Shown here: one piece after another, positions 6,990 to 13,732 of the stretch
How the letters are laid out: each line of letters begins with the position of its first letter
How positions within the stretch are numbered: the first letter of the stretch is position 1
DNA from: Clostridia bacterium
GTDB lineage: Bacteria > Bacillota > Clostridia > Christensenellales > Aristaeellaceae
DNA length: 15,747 nucleotides
Direction: 5' to 3'
Assembly (NCBI GenBank): GCA_016296675.1
Contig: JAEDIV010000048.1
Location: 1-15,747 of the forward strand
Translations under genes and position numbers: made by a program
The notes under the pieces: generated by a model
Databases searched by the model: none
The model's input: only the letters and a program-made list of their open reading frames with translations
Told to the model about the DNA's origin: nothing

Positions 6990-8246
6990 ATGATCGAAAG
7001 AGCCTATGATGTCGCGCGGGAACTGAACCGCGCCGGGGAAGGCCCTCAGGGAAGCGAATTCTATCTGGGCGACGCATCTGTGATCGCGGAAGAACTCAGA
7101 AACGCCTATCAGGACAAAGTCAGCCTCATTTATCTCGATCCGCCGTTTCAGACGGGCAAACGCTTCGAGGTTCGCGTGCGCGTGGGCGAAAGCGAATGGA
7201 AAACAGGGCGCGGCAGCCTGGTGCTTGAAGGCTATAATGACGATCTTCCCAGAAACGAATATCTGGATATGATGAAAAAGGTGCTGGTAAACGCCAGGGC
7301 GCTTTTGAAAAGCGACGGCCTGATTTTCGTTCATATCGACTACCGCATCCATCCGTACCTCAGAATCCTGATGGATGAGATTTTCGGCGAGAGCAATTTT
7401 ATCAATGAAATCATCTGGTCGTACCACACCGGCGGCTGCGCAAGGCGGCATTTCCCGAGAAAGCACGACGTCATCCTTCTGTATTCCAAGACGAAGAATT
7501 ATGATCTTCATCTGGAAGACGTTGCAGAGCCCAATCCCGAAGGGCGCGTAAACCACATGAAAAAGCATGTGGACGCGGACGGACGCGTGTACAGAAGCAT
7601 CCGCTCGGGCGGTCGAACCTATACCTATTATGACGACGACCCCGTGATTCCCGGCGACGTGTGGAACGACATGAGCCACCTTCAGCAGAAGGATCCGCAG
7701 AGAACCGGCTACGACACCCAAAAGCCGCTCAGGCTCCTGGAGCGCATCGTAAAATGCGCCTCCCGTCCGGGCGATATCGTCATGGATCTTTTCGCCGGAA
7801 GCGGAACGACGCTGGAAGCCGCCTATATCAACGACAGAAAATTCATCGGCGCGGACCTTAATCCCCTTTCCATGCAGACGGTGCACAGACGGCTGAGCGG
7901 CGCTGAGTGCCTGTATCATTTTCCTCCGTTTGCGGGCGAACCTGAAATTCATGCGCGCGCCGAGCGCGGCGTCGCCTTTACGCGCGTTGAGCTTACGAAA
8001 TTCGCTTTCGAGCCCGGCGTTTCCGAAAGGGAATTTTCAAACCTTGACGGCGTGGATTCCTGGGCGGTCGGCTATATGAAAAACGGATTGTTCCATTCCT
8101 TTGAGCGCGAAGTGCGCACGCACGCCAAGCCCCGCCTCACCGGAAAAATTGAAATTCCCGTGTTTGAAGGCGATCTCATGATGCGGATAACAGACGTTTT
8201 CGGAAGATATTTTTTCTATCATATTTTTGTAGATGAAAGCGTATAA
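6990..8246 (+). CDS. Orphan site-specific adenine DNA methyltransferase (N6_N4_Mtase, beta-type order)
   Basis: The 418-residue protein has catalytic motif IV as LIYLDPPF (DPPF 50-53) near the N-terminus. SAM-binding motif I is DLFAGSGTT (266-274) toward the C-terminus, followed by FIGADLNPLSM. The order IV then I is that of beta-class and type III Mod enzymes, and DPPF suggests N6-adenine methylation. The roughly 200 residues between the motifs probably hold the target recognition region. Residues from about 295 to 418 form an extra C-terminal part I do not recognise. No endonuclease or Res gene is adjacent, so it acts alone or as an epigenetic regulator. AGGAGGT lies 7-8 bases before the ATG. 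The next gene is DUF951, 48 bases on. Confidence 0.88.
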   Translation: MIERAYDVARELNRAGEGPQGSEFYLGDASVIAEELRNAYQDKVSLIYLDPPFQTGKRFEVRVRVGESEWKTGRGSLVLEGYNDDLPRNEYLDMMKKVLVNARALLKSDGLIFVHIDYRIHPYLRILMDEIFGESNFINEIIWSYHTGGCARRHFPRKHDVILLYSKTKNYDLHLEDVAEPNPEGRVNHMKKHVDADGRVYRSIRSGGRTYTYYDDDPVIPGDVWNDMSHLQQKDPQRTGYDTQKPLRLLERIVKCASRPGDIVMDLFAGSGTTLEAAYINDRKFIGADLNPLSMQTVHRRLSGAECLYHFPPFAGEPEIHARAERGVAFTRVELTKFAFEPGVSEREFSNLDGVDSWAVGYMKNGLFHSFEREVRTHAKPRLTGKIEIPVFEGDLMMRITDVFGRYFFYHIFVDESV

Positions 8247-8294
8247 ACCCGGATGAAGCAACCGGAATAAAAGAACTGGAGATAGACAAAGAAG

Positions 8295-8504
8295 ATGATG
8301 CTTTCGGTCGGTGACATTGTTCAGATGAAAAAAAAGCATCCCTGCGGAAGCGACAGGTGGACCGTCACGCGCGTAGGCGCAGACGTGAAAATCCGATGCA
8401 GCGGATGCGAGCACGTGGTGATGATGGATCGCCCGGATTTTGAAAAAAGGCTTAAAAAAATCCTGATTCATACGGAGGAGGAAATCCATGGCGAAGAAGA
8501 ATGA
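8295..8504 (+). CDS. DUF951 family small protein, probable zinc-binding
   Basis: The 69-residue protein begins MMLSVGDIVQMKKKHPCGSDRW, the clear DUF951 signature. It has C17, C35 and C38 (CSGC) plus H15/H40 as likely metal ligands, and a KIRCSGCEHVVMMDRPDFEKR segment. The family is conserved in Bacillota and of unknown function; a nucleic-acid or ribosome-linked role is sometimes assumed. The second ATG at 8298 is an equally possible start. The last 17 bases overlap the next gene, and its C-terminal Glu-rich codons form the GGAGGAGG ribosome binding site of that gene, implying translational coupling. Confidence 0.88.
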   Translation: MMLSVGDIVQMKKKHPCGSDRWTVTRVGADVKIRCSGCEHVVMMDRPDFEKRLKKILIHTEEEIHGEEE

Positions 8505-9036
8505 GAAACCCAGGCGCAGAAGACGGCGCGCCCGCCGCGTCTTTTTGTCCCTTTTGATCCTCCTCTCGCTTTCCGCTCTGGCGGTCCGCCTGATCGTCGC
8601 AGAAACATATCTTTTCTCCTCCGATGCGATGAAACCCCTGTACAGAAAAGGCGATATCGCTGTTATGGAAAAGCTTGAAATGCTGACGGAGAACGAAGTT
8701 GAGCGCGGCGATGTCGTGCTTTCCATGTTTGAAAGCGCAGACAGGCGCCTTGTAAGGCGCGTAAGCGGCATGCCCGGCGATCTGATCGACGTTCGGGGCG
8801 AGGAAAAATATCTTGTATACAAAGACGCAGAAGGCGTGATGCGCGAAAAAGCGCTGGGCAAAGCGCCGGGTCTTGTATACGGCACGATTCCGGAGCACGC
8901 ATATCTTCTTTTAAGCGACAATTTCGACGCCGAAGCGGATGACAGCAGAACGCTGGGGCTTGTATATCTTACGGACATCACGGCAGAAGCGGGGATGATT
9001 CTCTGGCCGCCGAGCCGCATGTTTCGCGAAAACTAA
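8488..9036 (+). CDS. Signal peptidase I-like protein lacking the catalytic Ser and Lys (predicted pseudoenzyme)
   Basis: The 182-residue protein has an Arg-rich cytosolic start (RRRRRRARR), one membrane helix (about 17-38) and then the signal peptidase I boxes. In box B, where the intact neighbour reads GNSMNPTL, this one reads SDAMKPLY, with A47 (codon GCG) at the nucleophile serine position. In box D the neighbour reads VKRIVGVPGD; this one reads VRRVSGMPGD, with R90 at the general-base lysine position. A degenerate box E follows (SDNFDAEADDSR). Overall order and length fit the family, and the frame is clean, so this is not simple decay. It is coupled to DUF951 by a 17-base overlap and a GGAGGAGG SD, and lies 22 bases before the intact paralogue. 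It may bind but not cleave signal peptides (inference). Confidence 0.82.
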   Translation: MAKKNEKPRRRRRRARRVFLSLLILLSLSALAVRLIVAETYLFSSDAMKPLYRKGDIAVMEKLEMLTENEVERGDVVLSMFESADRRLVRRVSGMPGDLIDVRGEEKYLVYKDAEGVMREKALGKAPGLVYGTIPEHAYLLLSDNFDAEADDSRTLGLVYLTDITAEAGMILWPPSRMFREN

Positions 9037-9058
9037 TCCAAAGGAAAGGCAAAAAGAA

Positions 9059-9958
9059 ATGGAAGAAATGAACGAAAAAAAGATCATCAACGAACAGGCC
9101 GAGGGCGAAAACAACGGCGGCTCTTCTGTGAACGAGCAGGCAGAGAGCGCAAAAAAGGACGCAAAAAAGGACGCAAAAAAGGAAAAGCTGACCGGCTGGC
9201 CGCGCGTTATGAAGGAAATCAAGGAATGGGTCATCTCCCTCGCTGTTGCGGTTCTGACCGTCGTGATCCTGAAAGAATTTCTGCTCCTTCCCATCATGGT
9301 CGACGGAAATTCCATGAACCCCACGCTCACAGACAAAGAGCGCCTCTTGGTTACGGTGTATGATGTAAAGATCGTAAACAAGCTTGAAAAGGGCGACGTC
9401 ATCATCTGCAACTACCCCGGCAGAACCAATAAGGATCCCTTCGTCGGCCTTATCACCATGGACACCAACTTTGTCAAGCGCATTGTCGGCGTTCCGGGCG
9501 ACACGGTTTCGCGCGTAAACGGCGTTACCTATGTAAACGGAGACGCGCTCGACCCGCTTGCGAGATCCATAGTCTCTGCCGTCGTCAAGGAAGTTTCCAC
9601 ATTTGAAAACGGCGAAACGCGCATTCTCGCCGAAATCAACGGAACCGAGCGTGAACTGACCCTTGAACAGTCCAGAAGATTCAAGTTCGACTATGAATAC
9701 GTGCTGGGCGAAGACGAATATTTCGTCGTCGGCGACAACCGCTACAGAAGCCACGACTCCCGCATGTGGAACGGCCCCGAAATCGAGCGCGTATTCGTCA
9801 ACGATGTTTCCGGCGACGTCGGTCCCATCACGAAAGACATGATCGTCGGACGCGCGAAATTCGTCTTCTGGCCGATGAGCGAATTTGAAAAAGTGGAAAC
9901 CAATCCATATTATGCATACCCCGGCGATCCTGCGCCTGAAAACATCGGAGGCAAATAA
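9059..9958 (+). CDS. lepB: Signal peptidase I, catalytically complete
   Basis: The 299-residue membrane peptidase removes signal peptides from exported proteins on the outer face of the membrane. The Ser-Lys dyad is present: S85 in VDGNSMNPTL and K140 in FVKRIVGVPGD. Box E is present as GDNRYRSHDSR. One membrane helix spans about 58-79, right before box B. The cytosolic N-terminus of about 45 residues is low-complexity and charged, with two NEQAE copies and a KKDAKKDAKK stretch. A region of about 50 residues between boxes D and E enlarges it relative to B. subtilis SipS. The SD is AAAGGAAAGG, 9 bases before the ATG. The stop codon sits directly before the next small ORF. Confidence 0.93.
   Translation: MEEMNEKKIINEQAEGENNGGSSVNEQAESAKKDAKKDAKKEKLTGWPRVMKEIKEWVISLAVAVLTVVILKEFLLLPIMVDGNSMNPTLTDKERLLVTVYDVKIVNKLEKGDVIICNYPGRTNKDPFVGLITMDTNFVKRIVGVPGDTVSRVNGVTYVNGDALDPLARSIVSAVVKEVSTFENGETRILAEINGTERELTLEQSRRFKFDYEYVLGEDEYFVVGDNRYRSHDSRMWNGPEIERVFVNDVSGDVGPITKDMIVGRAKFVFWPMSEFEKVETNPYYAYPGDPAPENIGGK
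9149..9184 (+). repeat. Three tandem 12-base repeats inside lepB
   Basis: GCAAAAAAGGAC occurs twice, followed by GCAAAAAAGGAA, in frame. It encodes the repeated AKKD units of the cytosolic tail. Each unit carries a run of six A. Confidence 0.9.
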
Positions 9959-10078
9959 ATGAAAAAGAAGACTGACAAAAGAACCTTGATGGCGCGGGCC
10001 CTGTGCGTTTTCCTCGCCATCTTAATGGCGGGCGGCTCCATCCTCACGCTCATCTACTATATTCTCGGAGGATATTGA
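9959..10078 (+). CDS. 39-residue single-pass membrane protein
   Basis: The ORF starts at the ATG directly after the lepB TAA and encodes MKKKTDKRTLMARAL followed by a hydrophobic helix (about 14-36) ending YYILGGY. Its stop TGA shares one base with the ATG of the next gene (TGATG). The GGAGG inside its final codons is the SD of that gene. The exact fit between two genes, the basic N-terminus and the single helix make it a real gene rather than a spacer. An SD of its own (ATCGGAGG, 9948-9952 area) lies within the end of lepB. Similar short basic-plus-helix proteins occur widely in Bacillota; I cannot name a family. It may assist the peptidase or the following exported protein (inference). Confidence 0.75.
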   Translation: MKKKTDKRTLMARALCVFLAILMAGGSILTLIYYILGGY

Positions 10079-11523
10079 TGAAGCGTTTTTTCCTTGCGCT
10101 TATTCTGATAACCGCGTGCGCTTTCGCGCAGGCGGTTGTCTGTTTTTCGGAAGAAAACATGCCTACTTCCTATGAAATGGAAATCGTGCTTTTCGAAAGC
10201 GAGCAGGCGGCAAACATATCATTGCGCGTTACCTATTGCAACACCACCGGGGAACCGCTGAATCATCTCATGTTCTCACTATACGCAAACTGCTTCCGCC
10301 GGGAATCCACCCTCCCCTATGACAACGACACGCTCATAAAAGCGTTTCCCTACGGATACGCGCCCGGCGGCATGGATATAAAAAGCATCCGCGTTGACGG
10401 GGAAGAAGCGATGTGGGCGGTATCGGGCGAAAACGAAGCGTATCTGCGCGTGCCGGTCGCGCTTGAAAGCGGCGACACCTGCGTGATCGATTTTGAATAC
10501 ACGCTGCTTCTTACAAAAAACCATGCCTTTCTCGGCATGAGCGACACAGACATTCGCTTTACCGGCTTTTATCCGTCGCTGTGCGTATACGAAGACGGAG
10601 ACTTCGCCACCAACGCGCTGACCCGCGCGGGCAGAAGCCTCTATTCCGGCCTGTGCAATTTCAATATCCGCCTGATTCTGCCGGTCGACTACGATATCGC
10701 CTGTGCAGGGGAAATCGCCTCCCTTGATGCGGGAGATCGCAAAATCATTTCCTTCCGCATTGAAAACGCGCGCCAGGCGGCTTTTGCCGTCAGCCGGAAA
10801 TTCCACAAGAAAACGGATACTTCCGCCTCCGGCGTCTTGGTATCCGCATACGGACAGGCAAGAAGCGATCTTAAGGAAGCTGCCGGATATGCCGCAAGCG
10901 CAATCGACTTTTTTGAAAAAACCATCGCGCCCTTCCCTTATTCTTCCTTCACCCTCTGCTTTTCGTCTCTTGCGGGGCAGAATCTCTCCGCAAGCGGCAT
11001 TGCGCTTTTGGCAAGAGACGGCTTTGACAAAACGGAAATCTGCAAACAGGTCGCGCTTCAGTATTTTTACGACCGCGTGCATCCGAATCCCGCGATGGAA
11101 GCATGGCTTTCGGATGGGCTTGCGGAATACCTTGCGATGATCTGCATCCGCGAAACGGAGGGCGATTCGGCGTTTGCCCGCCTTCTGAATTCGCGCGTCC
11201 TTCCTTCTCTTCAGATTACCATTCCCGGCGGACTAACGCCGGCATCCGAAAGCACGCGCTTTCAGACGATTTCGGAATATGAGACCGTCATATCCCTTCG
11301 CGGAGCAGCTGCGCTTCACGAAGTGGAAACCGCCATGGGCGAAGAAGCGTTTTTGTCGGGCATCAAGGAATACTTAAAAGAAAACGCTTTCAAAACGCCC
11401 GTTTCCGACGATTTTGTCCGCGCCTTTGAAAGGGCGACCGGGCGAAACTGGGCCAACGCCATTTATCACTGGCTGTACACCATCGATGAGTATGCCGGTG
11501 AAAACCTGTACGAATACAATTGA
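10078..11523 (+). CDS. Exported M1-peptidase-like protein with degenerate zinc site (predicted pseudopeptidase)
   Basis: From the ATG at 10078 (GGAGG 7 bases upstream, TGATG overlap) the protein has 481 residues and an N-terminal signal sequence MKRFFLALILITACAFAQA. Cleavage could be by signal peptidase I after AQA; ITAC at 11-14 also fits a lipobox. An N-terminal beta-rich part and a C-terminal helical part follow M1/gluzincin order. Where M1 enzymes have HEXXH, this has KQVAL (323-327). Exactly 18 residues later the third ligand Glu is Asp (D346) in WLSDGLAEY, which otherwise keeps the W-L-x-E-G-x-A-E-Y pattern. All three zinc ligands and the catalytic Glu are thus replaced. The frame is intact over its full length, so a binding or structural role at the envelope is more likely than peptidase activity. 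The open frame extends to 10003 but without support. Confidence 0.8.
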   Translation: MKRFFLALILITACAFAQAVVCFSEENMPTSYEMEIVLFESEQAANISLRVTYCNTTGEPLNHLMFSLYANCFRRESTLPYDNDTLIKAFPYGYAPGGMDIKSIRVDGEEAMWAVSGENEAYLRVPVALESGDTCVIDFEYTLLLTKNHAFLGMSDTDIRFTGFYPSLCVYEDGDFATNALTRAGRSLYSGLCNFNIRLILPVDYDIACAGEIASLDAGDRKIISFRIENARQAAFAVSRKFHKKTDTSASGVLVSAYGQARSDLKEAAGYAASAIDFFEKTIAPFPYSSFTLCFSSLAGQNLSASGIALLARDGFDKTEICKQVALQYFYDRVHPNPAMEAWLSDGLAEYLAMICIRETEGDSAFARLLNSRVLPSLQITIPGGLTPASESTRFQTISEYETVISLRGAAALHEVETAMGEEAFLSGIKEYLKENAFKTPVSDDFVRAFERATGRNWANAIYHWLYTIDEYAGENLYEYN

Positions 11524-11541
11524 GAAAGGAACCCTTGCGGC

Positions 11542-12309
11542 ATGCGCATCGATAAAAAGATCTTTCCTTCCGAAATTCAGAAAATTATCGGAAACAGCGC
11601 CGTCGAATCCGATGATGTCGGGCGCTCCGGCGCGCTGGTTGCGTTTATCGGAGACGGGCTGGTTTTAAAGAAGGCCGAAAAAGGCAAGCTGAAAAATGCA
11701 AATCTCATGCAGTCCTTTTTCCACAAGCACGATCTCGCGCCGGAAGTGATCCACTATTCGTCGGACGATTCCGATTATCTGATCTCGGCGCGCGCCGAAG
11801 GAACAAGCGCCATCGCCCCAGAGAATCTGCGCCATCCGGCTTATCTTGCCGGCGCGCTCGGCGAATTTCTTTTAAGGATCCATTCCCTTCCCGCAGACGA
11901 CTGCCCGGTTCAGAATCTCACAGACAATCTGTACAGGGAGTTTGACGGGGCGCTTAAAAGAAACGAAGGCGTTTACGGACACATTTCAGACTATATCCAT
12001 ATCCGTACAGCGCAGGAAGCCAAAAAATTCGCCGACGGCGCAAGAGCATATCTTAAAAACGACACCGTTTTGCACGGCGACTACTGCCTTCCAAACATCA
12101 TGCTTTGCGGTATGACCGGAAAACACATCATCGACGTCGGAGAGGGCGGTACGGGAGACAGGCATTTTGATCTTTTCTGGGGGCTTTGGTCGCTTTCCTA
12201 TAATCTCAAGACCGATGTTTACCGCTCGGAATTTATAAACGCATACGGAAAAAGCCGCATCGATGATGCTCTGATTCATGCCTGCGGCTGCCTTTGTGCC
12301 CTGATTTAA
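11542..12309 (+). CDS. APH(3')-like aminoglycoside phosphotransferase-family kinase
   Basis: The 255-residue protein shows the APH kinase fold. A lysine in LVLKKAEK (K43) is the likely ATP-anchoring residue. The Brenner-type motif HGDYCLPNI (178-186) has catalytic D180 and N185. The metal-binding segment IIDVGEGGTGDRHFDL starts at D198 and resembles the IDxGxxGxxDRxxD pattern of APH(3') enzymes. All needed residues are present. It could phosphorylate aminoglycosides, but the family also includes kinases for sugars, choline and other small alcohols; identity to known resistance genes cannot be judged here. It has an AAAGGA SD 11 bases upstream and lies 18 bases after the M1-like gene, so it probably ends this gene row. 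No mobile element flanks it. Confidence 0.82.
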   Translation: MRIDKKIFPSEIQKIIGNSAVESDDVGRSGALVAFIGDGLVLKKAEKGKLKNANLMQSFFHKHDLAPEVIHYSSDDSDYLISARAEGTSAIAPENLRHPAYLAGALGEFLLRIHSLPADDCPVQNLTDNLYREFDGALKRNEGVYGHISDYIHIRTAQEAKKFADGARAYLKNDTVLHGDYCLPNIMLCGMTGKHIIDVGEGGTGDRHFDLFWGLWSLSYNLKTDVYRSEFINAYGKSRIDDALIHACGCLCALI

Positions 12310-12362
12310 TACGGTTTTATACCATTTTTTTCAAAATTGTTTCTTACATTGGCGAAATTTGC

Positions 12363-12391
12363 TTGCTTTTATGCATAAATCGTATTATAAT
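12363..12391 (+). promoter_or_regulatory. Promoter of the SH3b protein gene
   Basis: TTGCTT (12363-12368), a 17-base spacer and a perfect TATAAT (12386-12391) lie 40 bases before the start codon. Confidence 0.6.
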
Positions 12392-12431
12392 GTAACATGA
12401 ATAAAGCCATGCAAATGGAAAGGTGTAAAAT

Positions 12432-13529
12432 ATGCGTATTAAGAAGATTCTTATATCCTGTCTTGCAGTCCTTTTAATTCTGGCAAATTTATCTGCGCTG
12501 GCCATCGATTGGTTTGCTGTTGTTACCGGCACGTCCAGGGTCTATGCTTCCGCAGACAAGTCTTCCAAGGTGCTCGGCACCGTCGAAAGAAACCAGAAGC
12601 TGTATCTTCTGGAAACCAAAAACGGCTGGGCGAAGGTCGAGCTGAACGGAAAAGTCGGCTATATGAATTCCAACTGCGTCAAAAAGACCACCAAATCGGC
12701 CTATGTTGACGATGCAACGGTCAAGGTATACGCCTCCAATTCCACTTCTTCCAAGGTATTGGGCACGTTTGCCTACGGAACAAAATTCACCATTGAAGCG
12801 ATCAGCGGCAGCTGGGCCCGCCTGATCAACGGAAAAACCGTCGGCTTCTGTAAGACCTCCGCACTTACCTACACCGACCCCAACACCATGAAGACCACCG
12901 TCTATACGCAGTCCAACGACGTCAAAGCGTATAGCGCGCCCTCCTCTTCCGCAGACGTAATCGGCACAGTTAAGGTCAACACCAAAATGACCTGCCTCGC
13001 CATATACGGCGACGAATGGTGCCGCGTAAAGTACAACGGCCATATCGGCTTTATCAAAAAAGACGACCTCGCCACCAAGAAGTGCGACGGCATTTCCACC
13101 GCCAAAATGGCTTCCGGCAAAGTGTATGAAGCCGACTGGTGGACCAGCGGCATCGCTTCCCGCTTCGGCCGCGGCGAAACCGCCATCGTCACCGACGTAG
13201 CCACCGGCATCACCTGGCGCGTATACCGCGGCGGCGGCACCAACCATGCCGACGTTCAGCCCTATACCGCAGCCGATACCGCAGCCATGAAAAAAGCCTG
13301 CGGCAGCAACTACAACACCTGGGCCCGCCGCGCCATCTGGGTCACAGTTGACGGAAAACGCTACGCCGCCAGCATGAACTGCATGCCCCACGGCGAAGGT
13401 TCCATCAAAAACAACAACTTCGACGGCCACTACTGCATTCACTTCACCAATAGCCGCACCCATGGCACAAACAAGGTGGACGCTCAGCATCAGGCCGCTG
13501 TCAAAAAGGCGCTAAGAGCCGGCAACTAA
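12432..13529 (+). CDS. Secreted triple-SH3b protein with an uncharacterised C-terminal domain
   Basis: The 365-residue protein has a signal peptide (MRIKKILISCLAVLLILANL, cleavage likely near ALA 22-24). Three bacterial SH3 domains follow at about 33-85, 92-145 and 160-213, each with a VYAS/AYSA start, a KVLGT or DVIGT turn and a GWAKV / SWARL / EWCRV core. They probably bind the cell wall. The C-terminal part (about 225-365) matches a domain I have seen attached to SH3b repeats in clostridia, with NHADVQPYTAADT, RRAIWV, MNCMPHGEGS, GHYCIHFTNSRTHGTN and HQAAVKKAL. Conserved-looking H272, H320, H333, C335, H337 and H344 suggest an enzyme or metal site, but no function is assigned. The SD is AAAGGTG. 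It has its own promoter and terminator. Confidence 0.85.
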   Translation: MRIKKILISCLAVLLILANLSALAIDWFAVVTGTSRVYASADKSSKVLGTVERNQKLYLLETKNGWAKVELNGKVGYMNSNCVKKTTKSAYVDDATVKVYASNSTSSKVLGTFAYGTKFTIEAISGSWARLINGKTVGFCKTSALTYTDPNTMKTTVYTQSNDVKAYSAPSSSADVIGTVKVNTKMTCLAIYGDEWCRVKYNGHIGFIKKDDLATKKCDGISTAKMASGKVYEADWWTSGIASRFGRGETAIVTDVATGITWRVYRGGGTNHADVQPYTAADTAAMKKACGSNYNTWARRAIWVTVDGKRYAASMNCMPHGEGSIKNNNFDGHYCIHFTNSRTHGTNKVDAQHQAAVKKALRAGN

Positions 13530-13550
13530 ACGATCGAAACGAACTCATCC

Positions 13551-13586
13551 GCTGCCCGGTCGATACAGATCCGGGCAGCTTTTTTT
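13551..13586 (+). terminator. Intrinsic terminator of the SH3b protein gene
   Basis: GCTGCCCGG (13551-13559) pairs with CCGGGCAGC (13571-13579) around an 11-base loop and is followed by seven T. Confidence 0.93.
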
Positions 13587-13663
13587 CCTTTTTCATTTTT
13601 GAATGCTCTGTTTTGGTCCGATTTTTTTCTGCATTTTCTTTATTTATGAAAAAACAGATGCTC

Positions 13664-13691
13664 TTGCTTTTTTTCCACAAAGATGTATAAT
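13664..13691 (+). promoter_or_regulatory. Promoter of the P-loop protein gene
   Basis: TTGCTT (13664-13669), a 16-base spacer and TATAAT (13686-13691) lie 41 bases before the start codon. The 12 bases from the -10 on are identical to those at the methyltransferase promoter. Confidence 0.6.
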
Positions 13692-13732
13692 ATAAGTGGA
13701 GACATACTACTTCATATCAGGAGTGATTTCAT

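Noticed and set aside
6831..7952. 373-codon open frame on the minus strand
   Set aside because: It is antisense to the adenine methyltransferase, whose motifs on the plus strand are unmistakable.
8037..9020. 327-codon minus-strand frame
   Set aside because: It is antisense to three coupled plus-strand genes and has a Ser/Arg-rich composition typical of a shadow frame.
8488..9036. Calling the first signal peptidase-like gene a pseudogene
   Set aside because: The frame is complete, the ribosome site is strong and the gene is coupled to its neighbours. Only catalytic residues are changed, so pseudoenzyme fits better than pseudogene.
12489..13490. 333-codon Gly/Val-rich minus-strand frame
   Set aside because: It is the mirror of the SH3b repeats; its apparent repeats come from the real gene on the plus strand.
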